Assembly (NCBI GenBank): GCA_958295665.1
Contig: OY282560.1
Span: 92,542,311-92,606,310 of the forward strand
DNA from: Tipula vernalis
Lineage: Eukaryota; Arthropoda; Insecta; Diptera; Tipulidae
Direction of reading: 5' to 3'
DNA: 64,000 nt
Shown: one piece after another, positions 33,495 to 44,368 of the stretch
Layout: each line of letters begins with the position of its first letter
How positions within the stretch are numbered: the first letter of the stretch is position 1
Translations under genes and position numbers: made by a program
Notes under the pieces: generated by a model
The model's database searches: none
Seen by the model: only the letters and a program-made list of their open reading frames with translations
Told to the model about the DNA's origin: nothing

Positions 33495-33760
33495 GCGGTC
33501 CAACGCATTAATTTATTTGGATTAATTTAAATCATCTACCAACGGTGTTTTCCAACCAGTGCGCAAGTGAATTACCAACCATAATTTTCACACTAAGTCG
33601 CAGTCAGGGAATCATTAACCAACGGTGATTTATATGATCTACAAAACCGGTCCTAAGTCAGGTAATCTGTTTTTTGTTCCGTATGCCATTCTTATTAATA
33701 TGATAAAGAATCAATAAATTAAATTTATTTTATTTTGCGTCATAATTATTTTGTCGTGTT

Positions 33761-33960
33761 ATCGTGTTCACAATTACAAATTTTTTGTACCGTTGTTCGC
33801 AAGTGTAGTGAAATCTATTATCAGTAAGCATATTTATCGTGTTTACAGTTACAAATTTTTGTTCCGTTGTTCGCGAGTGCAGTGAAATTTATTCAGTTAA
33901 TTAATCGTACGCAAATTTATCGTGTTCACAATTATAAATTTTTACTCCGCTACCTACAAG
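33761..33960 (+). repeat. Three-copy repeat in the BEL element C leader
   Basis: Units starting ATCGTGTT(C/T)ACA begin at 33,761, 33,836 and 33,919 (75- and 83-bp steps), each followed by an ACAAATTTTT-type stretch; the first two also share CGTTGTTCGC. They end just before the start codon at 33,977. Confidence 0.65.
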
Positions 33961-33976
33961 CAATTTTATTTTTGAA

Positions 33977-36900
33977 ATGGAGGCCTTAATTAAAAGAAAG
34001 AGTGTGATTAAAGGTCAAATGACCAAGTTTGCCAATTATATTAGCCTCGAGGGTGACACCGCTACATATGATGAGCTGTCCATACGGTTAACAAAGACAC
34101 ATGAAATTTATAAGCAATTTGTTACAATAGAGGACCAAATGTTTGCATTGGATAATACCGTTCTATCAGAGATGGATTTGATAGACGAGCAATATTTTTC
34201 TATTGTAGCAAAAACACAAGCTCTCATCCGAGGAAAGTCATTAAGCACCGCTATACCCGCTAACCATGATGATGCTGAGACAACTTTAAATGCAAGCCAA
34301 TTTAATTTTAGGTCCGATTTTAAGCTACCACGATTGAATCTTCCTATTTTCGACGGTAATTTCAAACAGTGGCATTCGTTCTATGATATATTTATTTCCA
34401 CAGTACACGAAAACACGAATCTTTCGCCAGCGCAGAAGTTTAAATATCTCCTTGGTCAACTACGTGGTGCCGCGTATACTTCAATTTGCCACTTTCGTAT
34501 TGATGACGCGAATTACCTAGAAGCTCTAAAACGTTTGGTGAAAAAATATGACCGAAAAAAGGGTATAATTGAGAGTTACATTCGTGATTTTTTGTCGTCA
34601 CCAAAATTTAATAAACCGTCATCCACGAACATAACGAAACTTCACGACACCATCGATGAAACGGTGAGAGGGTTAAAGTCACTCGGAGAACAAGCTATAC
34701 AAAGGGATCCTTGGTTAATATTCTTAGCATCCGAGAAGTTAGATGACGACACTAAGCAGTTATGGAAGTACGAGACGTCTGAAGATGATTACCCAACAAT
34801 CGATCAGTTCTTAGGATTTTTATCTAAACGAATGAACTCGCTGGTTGATACCGCAACCAAACGTCATCTTACAACAAGCCCATTATCACATGCAAGGGTC
34901 TTGCATACCACTGGTCAACAGCCCGCTTGCCCGCTCTGTAAGAATGAACACCACAAGCTGTACCTCTGTACCAAATTTCAAGCAATGCCTGTCCAATCAA
35001 GAAGAGACTTCATAACAAGGTCAAACCGTTGCTTTAATTGCCTCAGTGACAATCATTCTATAACCCGATGTAGAAATAGATGGCATTGTCAAAAGTGTCC
35101 AAAACGACATAACACGCTGCTCCATTATGTGCCAGATACATGTAGTAACCAGGAAAGCTCTCATTCCTCCATGACCGAAGCATCACCAAACAAAATTGCT
35201 CATACGAACCTCGCAGTTGCTTCGATCAATCCAACATCTGCAGCTGATATTACCGAGTCATCTGTAACACTATGCCAGTTCCAGACCGAAGTTACCTCAC
35301 ATCAGCCATCTGGGTCAACCCACAAATCGAGGAAGCTCAATATATCTATTCTGCCAACCACTAAGGTCGACATCCAAGACAAATACGGCAATTGGATAAG
35401 TTGTCGTGGATTATTAGATTCAGGCTCTACTCATTGTTTTATTTCAGAAGGGTTGCTACGACGCTTGAAGGTGCCTCGGAGTAAATCCAGTATCACTATC
35501 AATACACTCAACCATACGCAAGCCGGTATGTCGAGAGGGAAGTCAACAATTAAGCTCAGATCACCCATCGACCACAATTTCCAGATGGACGTAGAAGTTT
35601 TTATATTACCAACGATAGCTTCAAAATTGCCGACCGAAAAGGTCGAGAAATCACTATTTGAGATGGAAGATAATTTACCATTGGCTGATCCAGAATTTAA
35701 TGTTCCTGCAGCAGTTGAAATCCTGCTGGGATGTGAGCAATTCTTCCAAGCTTTATCCGAAGAGAAAATTCAAAAGAGGATAAACTATCCGTGTGTACAA
35801 AATTCTAAGTTCGGATGGTTAATTGGAGGAAACTTATCCCATTATGAATCATCTAATCCAGATTTAACCGAACCAATTGTTAGTTCTTCTCATATCAGGG
35901 CAGTGGAAGTGTTCCAGCGTATAGAAGCGGCAATCGAGCGCTTTTGGAAGGTTGAAGAAATTGTACCTGAAAATTCCTTATCCACGGAAGAACAACAATG
36001 CATCGATTTATTTGATTCAGCTACTAAATTGCAAGGTAACAAAATAATTGTCCAATTGCCCTTTAAGACAGATGCACCCGGAGTTGGAGAAAGCTTTTCG
36101 CAAGCCCTTCGAAGATATTACTCACTGGAAAGAAGACTAAATCAGGATGATAGGCTGAAGGCAGCCTATGACGATTTTCTACGCGAATATCTTAAGTTGG
36201 GTCACATGGAGTTAGTACCAGAAACCGAATTATCAAAGGCAAATAACCAGCTGTTCTACCTACCTCAACATCCTGTGGTAAAGGAGTCAAGTTCCACCAC
36301 GAAGGTTCGCGTCGTATTTGATGCTTCCGCCAAGTCTAGTAACGGTTATTCTCTGAATGACAATTTGATGGTTGGTCCGACCATACAGGACAATCTAGTG
36401 AACTTACTGATCCGGTTTCGCAAACATAAATACGTTTTTTCTGCTGATATCGAGAAGATGTTCAGGCAGATTGCCATTTCCGAACCGGACAAAGATTATC
36501 AGCGTATCCTATGGAGAGAAGGCCCGACTGCTACACTAAAACATTACCGCTTGAACACCGTGACCTACGGCACCTCGCCTGCACCTTTTTTAGCCACAGC
36601 CTCACTTCGATTCTTGGCAGATAAATACGTAAAGTTGTATCCCGAAGCCAGCAATATTGTTAAAACCGATTTGTATATGGACGATTTAATGTCCGGCAGT
36701 GATAACATCGACATGGCATTACAATTACAGAGGGACATAATTTCGCTAATGAAGTACGGGGGGTTCAACATGCGAAAATGGTCAGCAAATCACCCACTAT
36801 TATTGAAGAATATCCCAATGGAGAGTCGCGAAATGATATCATTTGAGATTACCGATAACAGTCAACTGATCTCCGTATTAGGTATAAAATACAATCCAAT

Positions 36901-39274
36901 TGAAGATTATTTTCATTTTAGAGTATCCTTACCATCACCACCAGCTAAGATTACAAAGCGTTCGTTTCTGTCGGAGACGTCACGCATTTTCGATCCGTTG
37001 GGACTATTATCACCGGTTACGATTGGATTGAAAATTTTGTTCCAGTCATTATGGGTAGAAGGCATCAATTGGGATGACGAACTACCACCGAATATTTTAA
37101 AGGACTATTTAGCAATCCGGGACCAATTAAAGTTGTTAAAGGACATAAAATTTCCGAGATGGTTATATACCAATGGGGATAATTTAGAACTGCATGGATT
37201 CTCAGACGCATCAAAAGATGCTTACGCTGCCGCCATTTATGCTCGTGTAGTTTCAGCCGATGGAGACGTCCAAACCAACTTAATAATATCCAAAACTCGT
37301 GTCGCCCCGATCAAGGCACTTACAATTCCAAAGTTAGAGCTGAACGGTGCTATATTACTCGTCAGAATGCTAAAACTGACATTAAAATCGCTTAAGCTAT
37401 CAAAAGAACCAATGATTTACCTATATACCGACTCAACAATTGTATTACAATGGATATCAAAACCACCAAAGATGCTTAAGCCATTCCAAGCAAACCGTGT
37501 TGCGGAAATTATGTCTACCACTAACCGAAGTCAATGGCATTTTGTACCAGGCAGTGACAACCCGGCCGATAAATCAACCAGAGGGATCGCTCCTGAAGAC
37601 CTAGTCAACGAAGCAATATGGTTCAAGGGTCCAGAATTCTTACATAAGTCTCCGCTAGTACTACCTGCATCCCCTAAAATCGAAAATTCAGAAAATTTAC
37701 AAACCATTTCCAACTTTATTACAGCCGATCAAAATCATGAGATTATTAAGGAGTTGATTTCTAGATTTTCAAGTCTACGTACATTAACCCACGTGCTAGC
37801 ATTTATTCTACGCTACAAAAACAATCTTCAATCAAGGAAGATAAAGCGTAGACCCGGGCTTAATTTATCAGTAGACGAGGTATTAGTCGCTGAATTTTAC
37901 CTATTTCGATTCGTTCAGTACGAAACATATACAGTCGAAATTAACATATTATTGAATCATAAATTAATCCCAAAATACTCAAAAATATTTTCTCTTTTTC
38001 CATATATCGACAACTATGGTGTGATGCGCATGAGAGGACGTTTGGAAAACGCAAGCATGGACCATGATGCCAAACATCCCATTATACTACCCCATAACCA
38101 CATCATTGCTGAGAGAATCATCCGTGAACTTCATCATAGGAATCTGCATGCTAGTCACAAGTTGTTATTGACCATGGTTAAACAACGATTTTCAATTCCA
38201 CGGGTGAAAAATTTAATAAGACGAGTAATTCATTTGTGCTTCACCTGCCGACGATTCAACGCCAAACCAGAACATCAACTAATAGGACAACTTCCTGCTT
38301 GTCGTGTCAACCAATCAGTTAGAGCTTTTATCGAAGTTGGAATCGACCTAGCTGGTCCCTTTTCTCTCAAAACGTATAAGGGTCGAGGCGCTAAATCCTA
38401 TAAGGCATATTTAGTCGTGTTTGTATGTATGGCAACCAAGGCCACTACGTTAGAAATTGTCACAGACATGACGACTGATGCTCTTATTGCATCCCTGAAA
38501 CGCTTCAGTGCAACCCGAGGATTACCCCAACATATATATTGCGATAACGGCACCAATTTAGTCGGGGCAAGGCGCGAGCTTCAGTATTTCTACCAAAAAT
38601 TTATGGATGAAGCCCAACAAAAACAAATTCAAGCATGGTGCATTGACAATCGCATCCAATGGCATTTTATCCCTCCTGGTGCTCCTACATTTGGCGGTTT
38701 ATGGGAAGCCACCGTCAAATCCTGTAAATACCATTTACGTCGAGTGATTGGAGATGCCCTATTTACTTATGAAGAATTCCTGACCATTACAAAGCAAATC
38801 GAAGCCCTATTAAATTCCAGGCCGTTGGGTGAACTCCAGGAAGAGGAATGGAACCCTTTAACCCCTGCACATTTCCTGATTATGCAACCATTAACGATGC
38901 TACCTGAACCTAACCTTCAACATTTAAAGATGTGCAATTTAAGTCGATGGCAGTTAATCCAACAGTTAATTCAAGGATTTTGGAAGCAGTGGTCACAAGA
39001 GTACGTCATCTCCCTAAATAAATATTATAAGCGGCATGCTGAAAATCATCAATTCACCATAGGAGACCTTGTTTTGCTTCGGGACCAGAATTTACCACCC
39101 ACCAAATGGCCGCTCGCCAGAATTTATGAGCTCCACCCTGGGAACGACCAACTAACCAGAGTTATATCTATTAAATTACCCAACGGAACCATCCTTAAAC
39201 GCCCTATTTACAAACTTTGTCTTTTGCCTAAAGTTGACTCTATCGAGTCAACGGCGGCGGTATGTTTAAACTAA
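33977..39274 (+). CDS. BEL element C Gag-Pol polyprotein (1,765 residues, intact)
   Basis: One frame from ATG 33,977 encodes the whole retrotransposon polyprotein. Approximate residues: N-terminal Gag helix region 1-110; DUF1759 capsid-like domain 115-260; Cys/His knuckles 351-385 (CFNCLSDNHSITRC); aspartic protease LLDSGSTHCFIS near 480; RT with motif A FSADIEKMFRQI near 820, VTYGTSPAPFLAT, and YMDD near 899; RNase H with FSDASKDAYAAAIY near 1,074 and YTDSTIVLQWI near 1,148; integrase zinc finger 1,380-1,430; integrase core with Asp in GIDLAGPF near 1,456, Asp in YCDNGTNLVGA near 1,522 and Glu in GGLWEATVKS near 1,577; C-terminal domain to the end. All catalytic residues I can check are present. 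The stop codon lies 12 bases inside the 3' LTR. No env-like frame follows. Confidence 0.95.
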   Translation: MEALIKRKSVIKGQMTKFANYISLEGDTATYDELSIRLTKTHEIYKQFVTIEDQMFALDNTVLSEMDLIDEQYFSIVAKTQALIRGKSLSTAIPANHDDAETTLNASQFNFRSDFKLPRLNLPIFDGNFKQWHSFYDIFISTVHENTNLSPAQKFKYLLGQLRGAAYTSICHFRIDDANYLEALKRLVKKYDRKKGIIESYIRDFLSSPKFNKPSSTNITKLHDTIDETVRGLKSLGEQAIQRDPWLIFLASEKLDDDTKQLWKYETSEDDYPTIDQFLGFLSKRMNSLVDTATKRHLTTSPLSHARVLHTTGQQPACPLCKNEHHKLYLCTKFQAMPVQSRRDFITRSNRCFNCLSDNHSITRCRNRWHCQKCPKRHNTLLHYVPDTCSNQESSHSSMTEASPNKIAHTNLAVASINPTSAADITESSVTLCQFQTEVTSHQPSGSTHKSRKLNISILPTTKVDIQDKYGNWISCRGLLDSGSTHCFISEGLLRRLKVPRSKSSITINTLNHTQAGMSRGKSTIKLRSPIDHNFQMDVEVFILPTIASKLPTEKVEKSLFEMEDNLPLADPEFNVPAAVEILLGCEQFFQALSEEKIQKRINYPCVQNSKFGWLIGGNLSHYESSNPDLTEPIVSSSHIRAVEVFQRIEAAIERFWKVEEIVPENSLSTEEQQCIDLFDSATKLQGNKIIVQLPFKTDAPGVGESFSQALRRYYSLERRLNQDDRLKAAYDDFLREYLKLGHMELVPETELSKANNQLFYLPQHPVVKESSSTTKVRVVFDASAKSSNGYSLNDNLMVGPTIQDNLVNLLIRFRKHKYVFSADIEKMFRQIAISEPDKDYQRILWREGPTATLKHYRLNTVTYGTSPAPFLATASLRFLADKYVKLYPEASNIVKTDLYMDDLMSGSDNIDMALQLQRDIISLMKYGGFNMRKWSANHPLLLKNIPMESREMISFEITDNSQLISVLGIKYNPIEDYFHFRVSLPSPPAKITKRSFLSETSRIFDPLGLLSPVTIGLKILFQSLWVEGINWDDELPPNILKDYLAIRDQLKLLKDIKFPRWLYTNGDNLELHGFSDASKDAYAAAIYARVVSADGDVQTNLIISKTRVAPIKALTIPKLELNGAILLVRMLKLTLKSLKLSKEPMIYLYTDSTIVLQWISKPPKMLKPFQANRVAEIMSTTNRSQWHFVPGSDNPADKSTRGIAPEDLVNEAIWFKGPEFLHKSPLVLPASPKIENSENLQTISNFITADQNHEIIKELISRFSSLRTLTHVLAFILRYKNNLQSRKIKRRPGLNLSVDEVLVAEFYLFRFVQYETYTVEINILLNHKLIPKYSKIFSLFPYIDNYGVMRMRGRLENASMDHDAKHPIILPHNHIIAERIIRELHHRNLHASHKLLLTMVKQRFSIPRVKNLIRRVIHLCFTCRRFNAKPEHQLIGQLPACRVNQSVRAFIEVGIDLAGPFSLKTYKGRGAKSYKAYLVVFVCMATKATTLEIVTDMTTDALIASLKRFSATRGLPQHIYCDNGTNLVGARRELQYFYQKFMDEAQQKQIQAWCIDNRIQWHFIPPGAPTFGGLWEATVKSCKYHLRRVIGDALFTYEEFLTITKQIEALLNSRPLGELQEEEWNPLTPAHFLIMQPLTMLPEPNLQHLKMCNLSRWQLIQQLIQGFWKQWSQEYVISLNKYYKRHAENHQFTIGDLVLLRDQNLPPTKWPLARIYELHPGNDQLTRVISIKLPNGTILKRPIYKLCLLPKVDSIESTAAVCLN

Positions 39275-39813
39275 TTTATTAATCTCAATTTCTTGTCGCG
39301 CAATCCAACCAACATTTTACCTGACCGTCAACGAGTTAATTACCACTACTATGTATATCATTATTATTTAACAATTTACCAATTATTGTATATAACGCGC
39401 ATAGACGTTTCTAGATAAGCTATTGTATTTGCATTTTTTTTCTCTTCTATATATAACATTATTATTATTCTATGTATTGATTCCCTTACTTTTAGAAATT
39501 ACCTATTAATTTGTATTACTTATTGCATTATATACATTACAATTATATTTCCCCTTACCATTATTATATTCAATTATGTACCGCTTATATACCATACTTT
39601 CTCTGTTTTTAATATTTTTAAAATAAATTATCAGTTCACGTCCATCCACCAACCAAAAACCTACAACCAACCCAACTTTAAATAAGTACCCATTTAATTA
39701 ACAAAATCATAGTTGTAATTTTTTGTTAAAATAAATAATTGTTTTTGAAGTGCGGGTTTACATTTTTTCCTCGTTATTATGAGTGGAATGTATAACCATT
39801 CCTAGGTTATACA
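39263..39813 (+). repeat. BEL element C 3' LTR
   Basis: 551 bp, same sequence as the 5' LTR by eye. It is preceded by a GGCGGCGG stretch rather than a classic A/G polypurine tract, and followed by the duplicated target CTTAG. Confidence 0.95.
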
Positions 39814-40080
39814 CTTAGCTTATATTGATAAATGTCCCACGTATGTGATTTCTATGGTTAATTCTGACCTTAAGGTTTTACATGAATCGTTTGATAAGCA
39901 TTACCTAATATTAAGTGAAATACCAAGTTTATGTGGTTTAAAATTTGTGGAAACACGGTTGCTTTAAATTACCCCTTAATTATATATCATAGTGGGTTGG
40001 TGCAATCCAGGCCATATTTGAGGGTGTATAATTCATTAGAACTTTATGAAGCGGCCTAATTATAAATTAAAATCACCTAA
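39814..40080 (+). pseudogene. LINE RT fragment 2, 3' part
   Basis: Resumes the LINE frame after the BEL insertion: AYIDKCPTYVISMVNSDLKV and LHESFDKHYLILS, the region just after motif C in LINE RTs. It decays into stops before about 40,080. Confidence 0.6.
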
Positions 40081-42115
40081 ATGTTTGCAATTCACCAATA
40101 CATTCGCATTTTTTTGTATTTTGAAAGATTTAGTATAAACTTCACATCTCTATATAGACGTGTGAAGTTTTTCCTAAAATAATACTAAACGCCATTTTTT
40201 TTTATTTAGGAGAAATTTAGGATAAACTTCACATGCATATTAAGATACGGATTAAGAAACCCCCCAAAATAGAATGGATTTATAATAATTTTTAAGTGAT
40301 GGGAGTTTTATAATGTATGTATATGTTAGTGCTGTCGTCATTTTACTTTTGAATCAAATCAAGAAGTAACGTGAACACTCATTTGCTTAGAAACTTTACT
40401 GTTACTCGGATCTCTAAAACCACTCCACTTTATACAGTTTATTAATAGTGTAACGTTAGTTGGCATTAAATTACAAATAAGCGATTCACGGGTTAGCGAG
40501 AAGAGTGAGAGGAGTTTGCCAGAAAAAATCGATGTTAAGCTAAATGGAAAATATTAGGTTGTGTCTCGATGCCGATACCGTTCTGTGCTAATAAATCCCT
40601 GCGGTGTGCGTATAGGTACATAGAAAGTGTTGTTCTGGAACCGTGATATCATCACGAATCATCTGAATTCTTGTAACATTGTTGATCAAATAATCATGCT
40701 CATTATACATAAAGCGATAATTCCAGAACGTTATCCCTAAAATATAGTTAAATCTGTTTCAAGAAATCTTTATTTTGTATTCATTCATTCATATCAATGG
40801 TACATATGTATGTACTGAGAATAAATAATTTTGCGTATCCTTATTATCCTCTTAAATCTATTTCTCTGCGACGTGAACAATGGGTAGGAAAATACTAACA
40901 ACAAGTGAAAAAAAAAACGGAAAAAAGAAATTTTTCTTCAGTTTCTTATTGTACTCGAACTCTTGTATAATACACATAACGATGATTTCTGCACTTACGA
41001 GATTTTTTTTTTTTTTTTTACCAATCTTGCACTTAAAATACAACAACTAAGTGTATAACAATAAAATAATATAAATGTATGTACGAGTATATAGGATAGA
41101 AAAATGAAAATCATAAAACGTAATTTATTGACTGTAATGAAATGAAGTGGAAAATTGTTAAAAATTATTTTAAAAGCCTTAGAACCAATTGTTGGGAAGT
41201 AAATTATTAAAGGATTTACGAATATGTGTTACACATATTTACGGCTTATATAAGTACGAGTATAGCAAAATAGTAAGATAATGAAAATTGTGATTGAACA
41301 GGTCAACGTAATGTTAAAATACTCAGTTTTCTAAAAAGTGGTTGAGTGCAAAAAAAGAAAAATTGTTTAAGTCAGGCGGAAAATATTTATACGACGTGAT
41401 GTGTATATTCAATAAACGAGTAGAATGTGTTGATATAATTTAGTTCAGACATTATGTTGTTTAAGGCAAAATAACCATAAAAGACCTGTTGATTAATGAA
41501 GAAGAAAATTTATAATAATTTTTCTGTTTTACTCGTTGCTTTTTACTTGAGAGTTTAGAAAAGGGTCACGAATCGTCATATATTACTTAGAATAGTTCTA
41601 CAATTGTATAGTGACATTTTCTAAGACCAAAATTGATATAAAATCAGAGGTTTTGCAACAGCAATTGGAAATAGGTAATTTAGCCTCTCGCAGGCACATT
41701 TTAAACTCAAATTAAGATTGATCGGTTAGGCATCAACGGAAGCAAGCTTACATGATTCTAAACCTTTGTTCATTAAAACCCTTACTTCAGAGTGCGATCG
41801 AACCCATGTTATGAGTATCGCATATCGCTGATTTTGACTATCGAAACATATTTACTACAGTGACAGATCGGGTAATACGAATATAATACTATACTAATCT
41901 TTCATTGTGACTGAATATTTAAATTCATTCCATCACGAGCAGGCGTTGTTTATTATTGTGATAATAAGCGTAAGAAACAAAAAAAAAAACGAGAAAATGG
42001 CGGATGGTACGAAACACAAATTATCTAATAATTAAGTACCCAATTCATCCACTAACTCTAGAACGCTTTTCTTATATTTCCAATTTACTTTGCGTTAAAC
42101 TGAAGTGTTTTGTTT

Positions 42116-42166
42116 TATTCACAATCCAGTGATACGAACCTTGATTGACAAAGCAAAACCGTAACA
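42116..42166 (+). repeat. Terminal fragment of a Gypsy-E-like LTR
   Basis: About 51 bp ending GCAAAACCGTAACA match the reverse complement of the Gypsy E LTR edge (58,854 onward) with about four differences. ATAT follows, as it does at the Gypsy E insertion site. The rest of this LTR is not recognised. Confidence 0.6.
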
Positions 42167-42674
42167 ATATTATGTACAATGGGTAATACAGCCTAAAGCA
42201 TTAAGATGGCAGCATTAGTCTAGGCAGAACTAGAGATAATATCTTTGAGTTATTTACATGCTTAAAGATTTCTCTGAAGTGATTGGAATATATAATAATA
42301 ATAATAAACTTAAGGAAACCCCGGACTCTATTGGGCAGCCTGTAACATACCAAAATAAGAATGAAAATTATGTCGTTTTCGATTCGCTTTTACCACCTCT
42401 TTCAAAAATCGATCCGTGAATCGAACAAGAAAATAACATTTCTAGTGAAAATTACAGCGAAATGACAGTATTTGTTGTTGGTATTACTAAATGAGGGGTA
42501 AATCTGACAAAAAATCGAGATTTATAACCGAGCAAAAATTTTGCTCGACCGATTGATTTTATTGGGCGAATCGAATAACTTGACAGCAGAAAAATCAATC
42601 GATTGCGTCACAGATTGATTTTATTTGGTGAATCGAAGACGACATTAAACTTGATTTCTTTTATGATTTGGATT

Positions 42675-43095
42675 TTAATGGTATGTAATGTAACGCACTG
42701 GACTAGGACTACAAAGGTCTTCGGTTCGATGCTCTTTCAAGTTTTCCTTTCCAATTTTTTAGTTGTTTTAGGTTTTTTTGTTATTTTTTTATTATTCATG
42801 TAGTAACCAAATATTTTACTGCTCTTTATAGTTACTACAGTAATTACATAAAATAATAGATGGTAAGCTTTTAAGATGCGCCTAAATGTATGCAAATACT
42901 ACTACAAATCATTTAAAAATTCTTATATTGTCAGTTGTAGTAAGCCATGAAAATTTTTCGGTAAAACATTTTTTTACTATGCATGCTATGTTTGAAAAAT
43001 AACAATGAAAATTAAATAAAGTTTGTTGCGTTGGATGTAAGTTATTAGTAGAGTGGCTAGGGTCTGAGGTTCGACTCTGCTCGAATCATGTTAGT
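42675..43095 (+). other. Two tRNA-like (box B) segments, possible SINE scraps
   Basis: CTTCGGTTCGATGCTC (about 42,718) and GAGGTTCGACTCTGCTC (about 43,066) look like T-arm/box B sequences, each preceded by about 50 bases of tRNA-like spacing. Both are followed by T-rich tracts. They do not fold as proper tRNAs by eye. Confidence 0.3.
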
Positions 43096-43589
43096 TTTGT
43101 TTTTCAATTTTTTTATTTTTAATAAAATCCCAGACTCTGCCTCTTTGTCGGTCTGTAAAGTTTTGTGTGATGCCCCAACACATATAACATCATCCTTAAA
43201 AGTCTTTACTCTTTGGTTTTAAGGTTTAATTAAGGTACAATCATGCTTAAAAGCAGAAATAACGGATAAACAAATATCAAATGGTCAAATGGTCGTTGTG
43301 GCAGCGGCCGGTGGACACCACCATTAGGTGTAATGTCTTTAGCAAAACATTACATAATTAAAGTTACTCATAAAATTGTATCCGTCCTGGGACGAGCTGT
43401 AGGTACCTCCTAGTTTTTAATAGTGAATATACATCTTAAAAAATTGTAATAAAGAAAAAAACGTATGAGATATAGTATTTTACAACGTAATGGAAATCTA
43501 ATGAAAATTCTGTAGTTGGAATATAAACATCGGTATAAGACGCCGAAAAAAATGTTCAAAAAAGAATAGTCCATGCTAAACTGTTATAT

Positions 43590-43916
43590 TTCTGTACCAC
43601 TATTCTACATTGTATTCGAATAATGTTACTGAAAAATTATGTTCTGGAACAGTGGTTTGGGTATATAAAAATACGAATGAGGTCGAATTGGATTAACAGT
43701 ATTGGGAACACGATCAGTGAAGACTAAGTAGTGTGATTTAAAAAGTGATACAGTACGATATAAAAGTTATAATTAAATAGTGGGAACTTGGGATAGTGTG
43801 TAAGTTTTAGGGAATATGCCTAGTCAGGCTAACGAAATACTAAATACAGAACACAAATTAGTTTGTGATAATAAAGCTCTCAGTGGTTGTTTTATTTGCA
43901 ATGAAGTGATTCGAAC
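43590..43916 (+). repeat. Gypsy-E-related LTR, 5' part (split by Copia)
   Basis: The segment with GTATATAAAAATACGAATGA, GTCGAATTGGATT (about 43,668-43,700) aligns with the promoter region of the Gypsy E LTR read on its own strand (GTATATAAAAAGGCGAACGA, GTCGAATTGGATT). It ends at the duplicated CGAAC and continues at 48,426 beyond the Copia element. The left limit is uncertain. Confidence 0.6.
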
Positions 43917-44169
43917 TGTTAAAAATTAGTATGTGTTAATTTTGTCTATCATGTCATGATATCAATTTTGCTGTGTACATTGTACAGTACAGTTTTGTCA
44001 GTCGTAATTTTATCTCTCTTCTGATTACAACGTGTATTGTATATTTATCATTAATAAATAATATTGTACGAGTAATTCTTTTATTTTTTCGGATTATAAC
44101 GCTTGAATATACTTACCTGCTGATCAGTGCTTCGTAATTGGAAATCACAAAACAAAACAAATATCAACA
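43917..44169 (+). repeat. Copia 5' LTR
   Basis: 253 bp, TGTTAAAAATTAG ... ATATCAACA. It is near-identical to the 3' LTR except for a few substitutions and indels, the largest being an extra 29-32 bp in the 3' copy. Confidence 0.85.
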
Positions 44170-44183
44170 GGCTATGAGCCCAG
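44170..44183 (+). other. Copia primer-binding site (initiator tRNA-Met internal type)
   Basis: GGCTATGAGCCCAG immediately after the LTR resembles the Copia primer site GGTTATGGGCCCAG, which pairs with an internal fragment of initiator tRNA-Met. Two bases differ. Confidence 0.6.
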
Positions 44184-44368
44184 AACACGCGGTTAATTTA
44201 TTGTGCGGTTAATTTATTGTGTTGCGAAATTTAGTTACGGTAGAAGTGTATACGTGTGTGTAAAGAATCATTAACGAGAACATTATAGAAGGCTGATTCA
44301 ATAGGCATTGTGTTTTTTTTTTGTTGGAAATGAAATTTAAAATAAAAGACTATAGTTAACCTATAAAT

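Larger units (their letters stand above)
32921..39813 (+). mobile_element. BEL element C: complete, apparently young provirus
   Basis: The element has a 551-bp LTR, a tRNA-Tyr primer site, a 500-bp leader, one uninterrupted 1,765-residue Gag-Pol frame and a second 551-bp LTR. The target duplication CTTAG lies at 32,916-32,920 and 39,814-39,818. By eye the two LTRs show no differences. It sits in a LINE remnant inside the DAT intron, transcribed in the direction opposite to DAT. Confidence 0.95.
40081..43589. other. Intron DNA with scattered repeat scraps
   Basis: Mostly AT-rich with no gene seen. It holds a Gypsy LTR terminus (42,116-42,166), two tRNA-like segments (42,675-42,745 and 43,020-43,095), a short (TAA)n run near 42,295 and poly-A/T tracts. 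Confidence 0.5.

Noticed and set aside
39275..40080. Env-like third gene of BEL element C
   Set aside because: The polyprotein ends in the 3' LTR, and the sequence beyond the target duplication is the split LINE.
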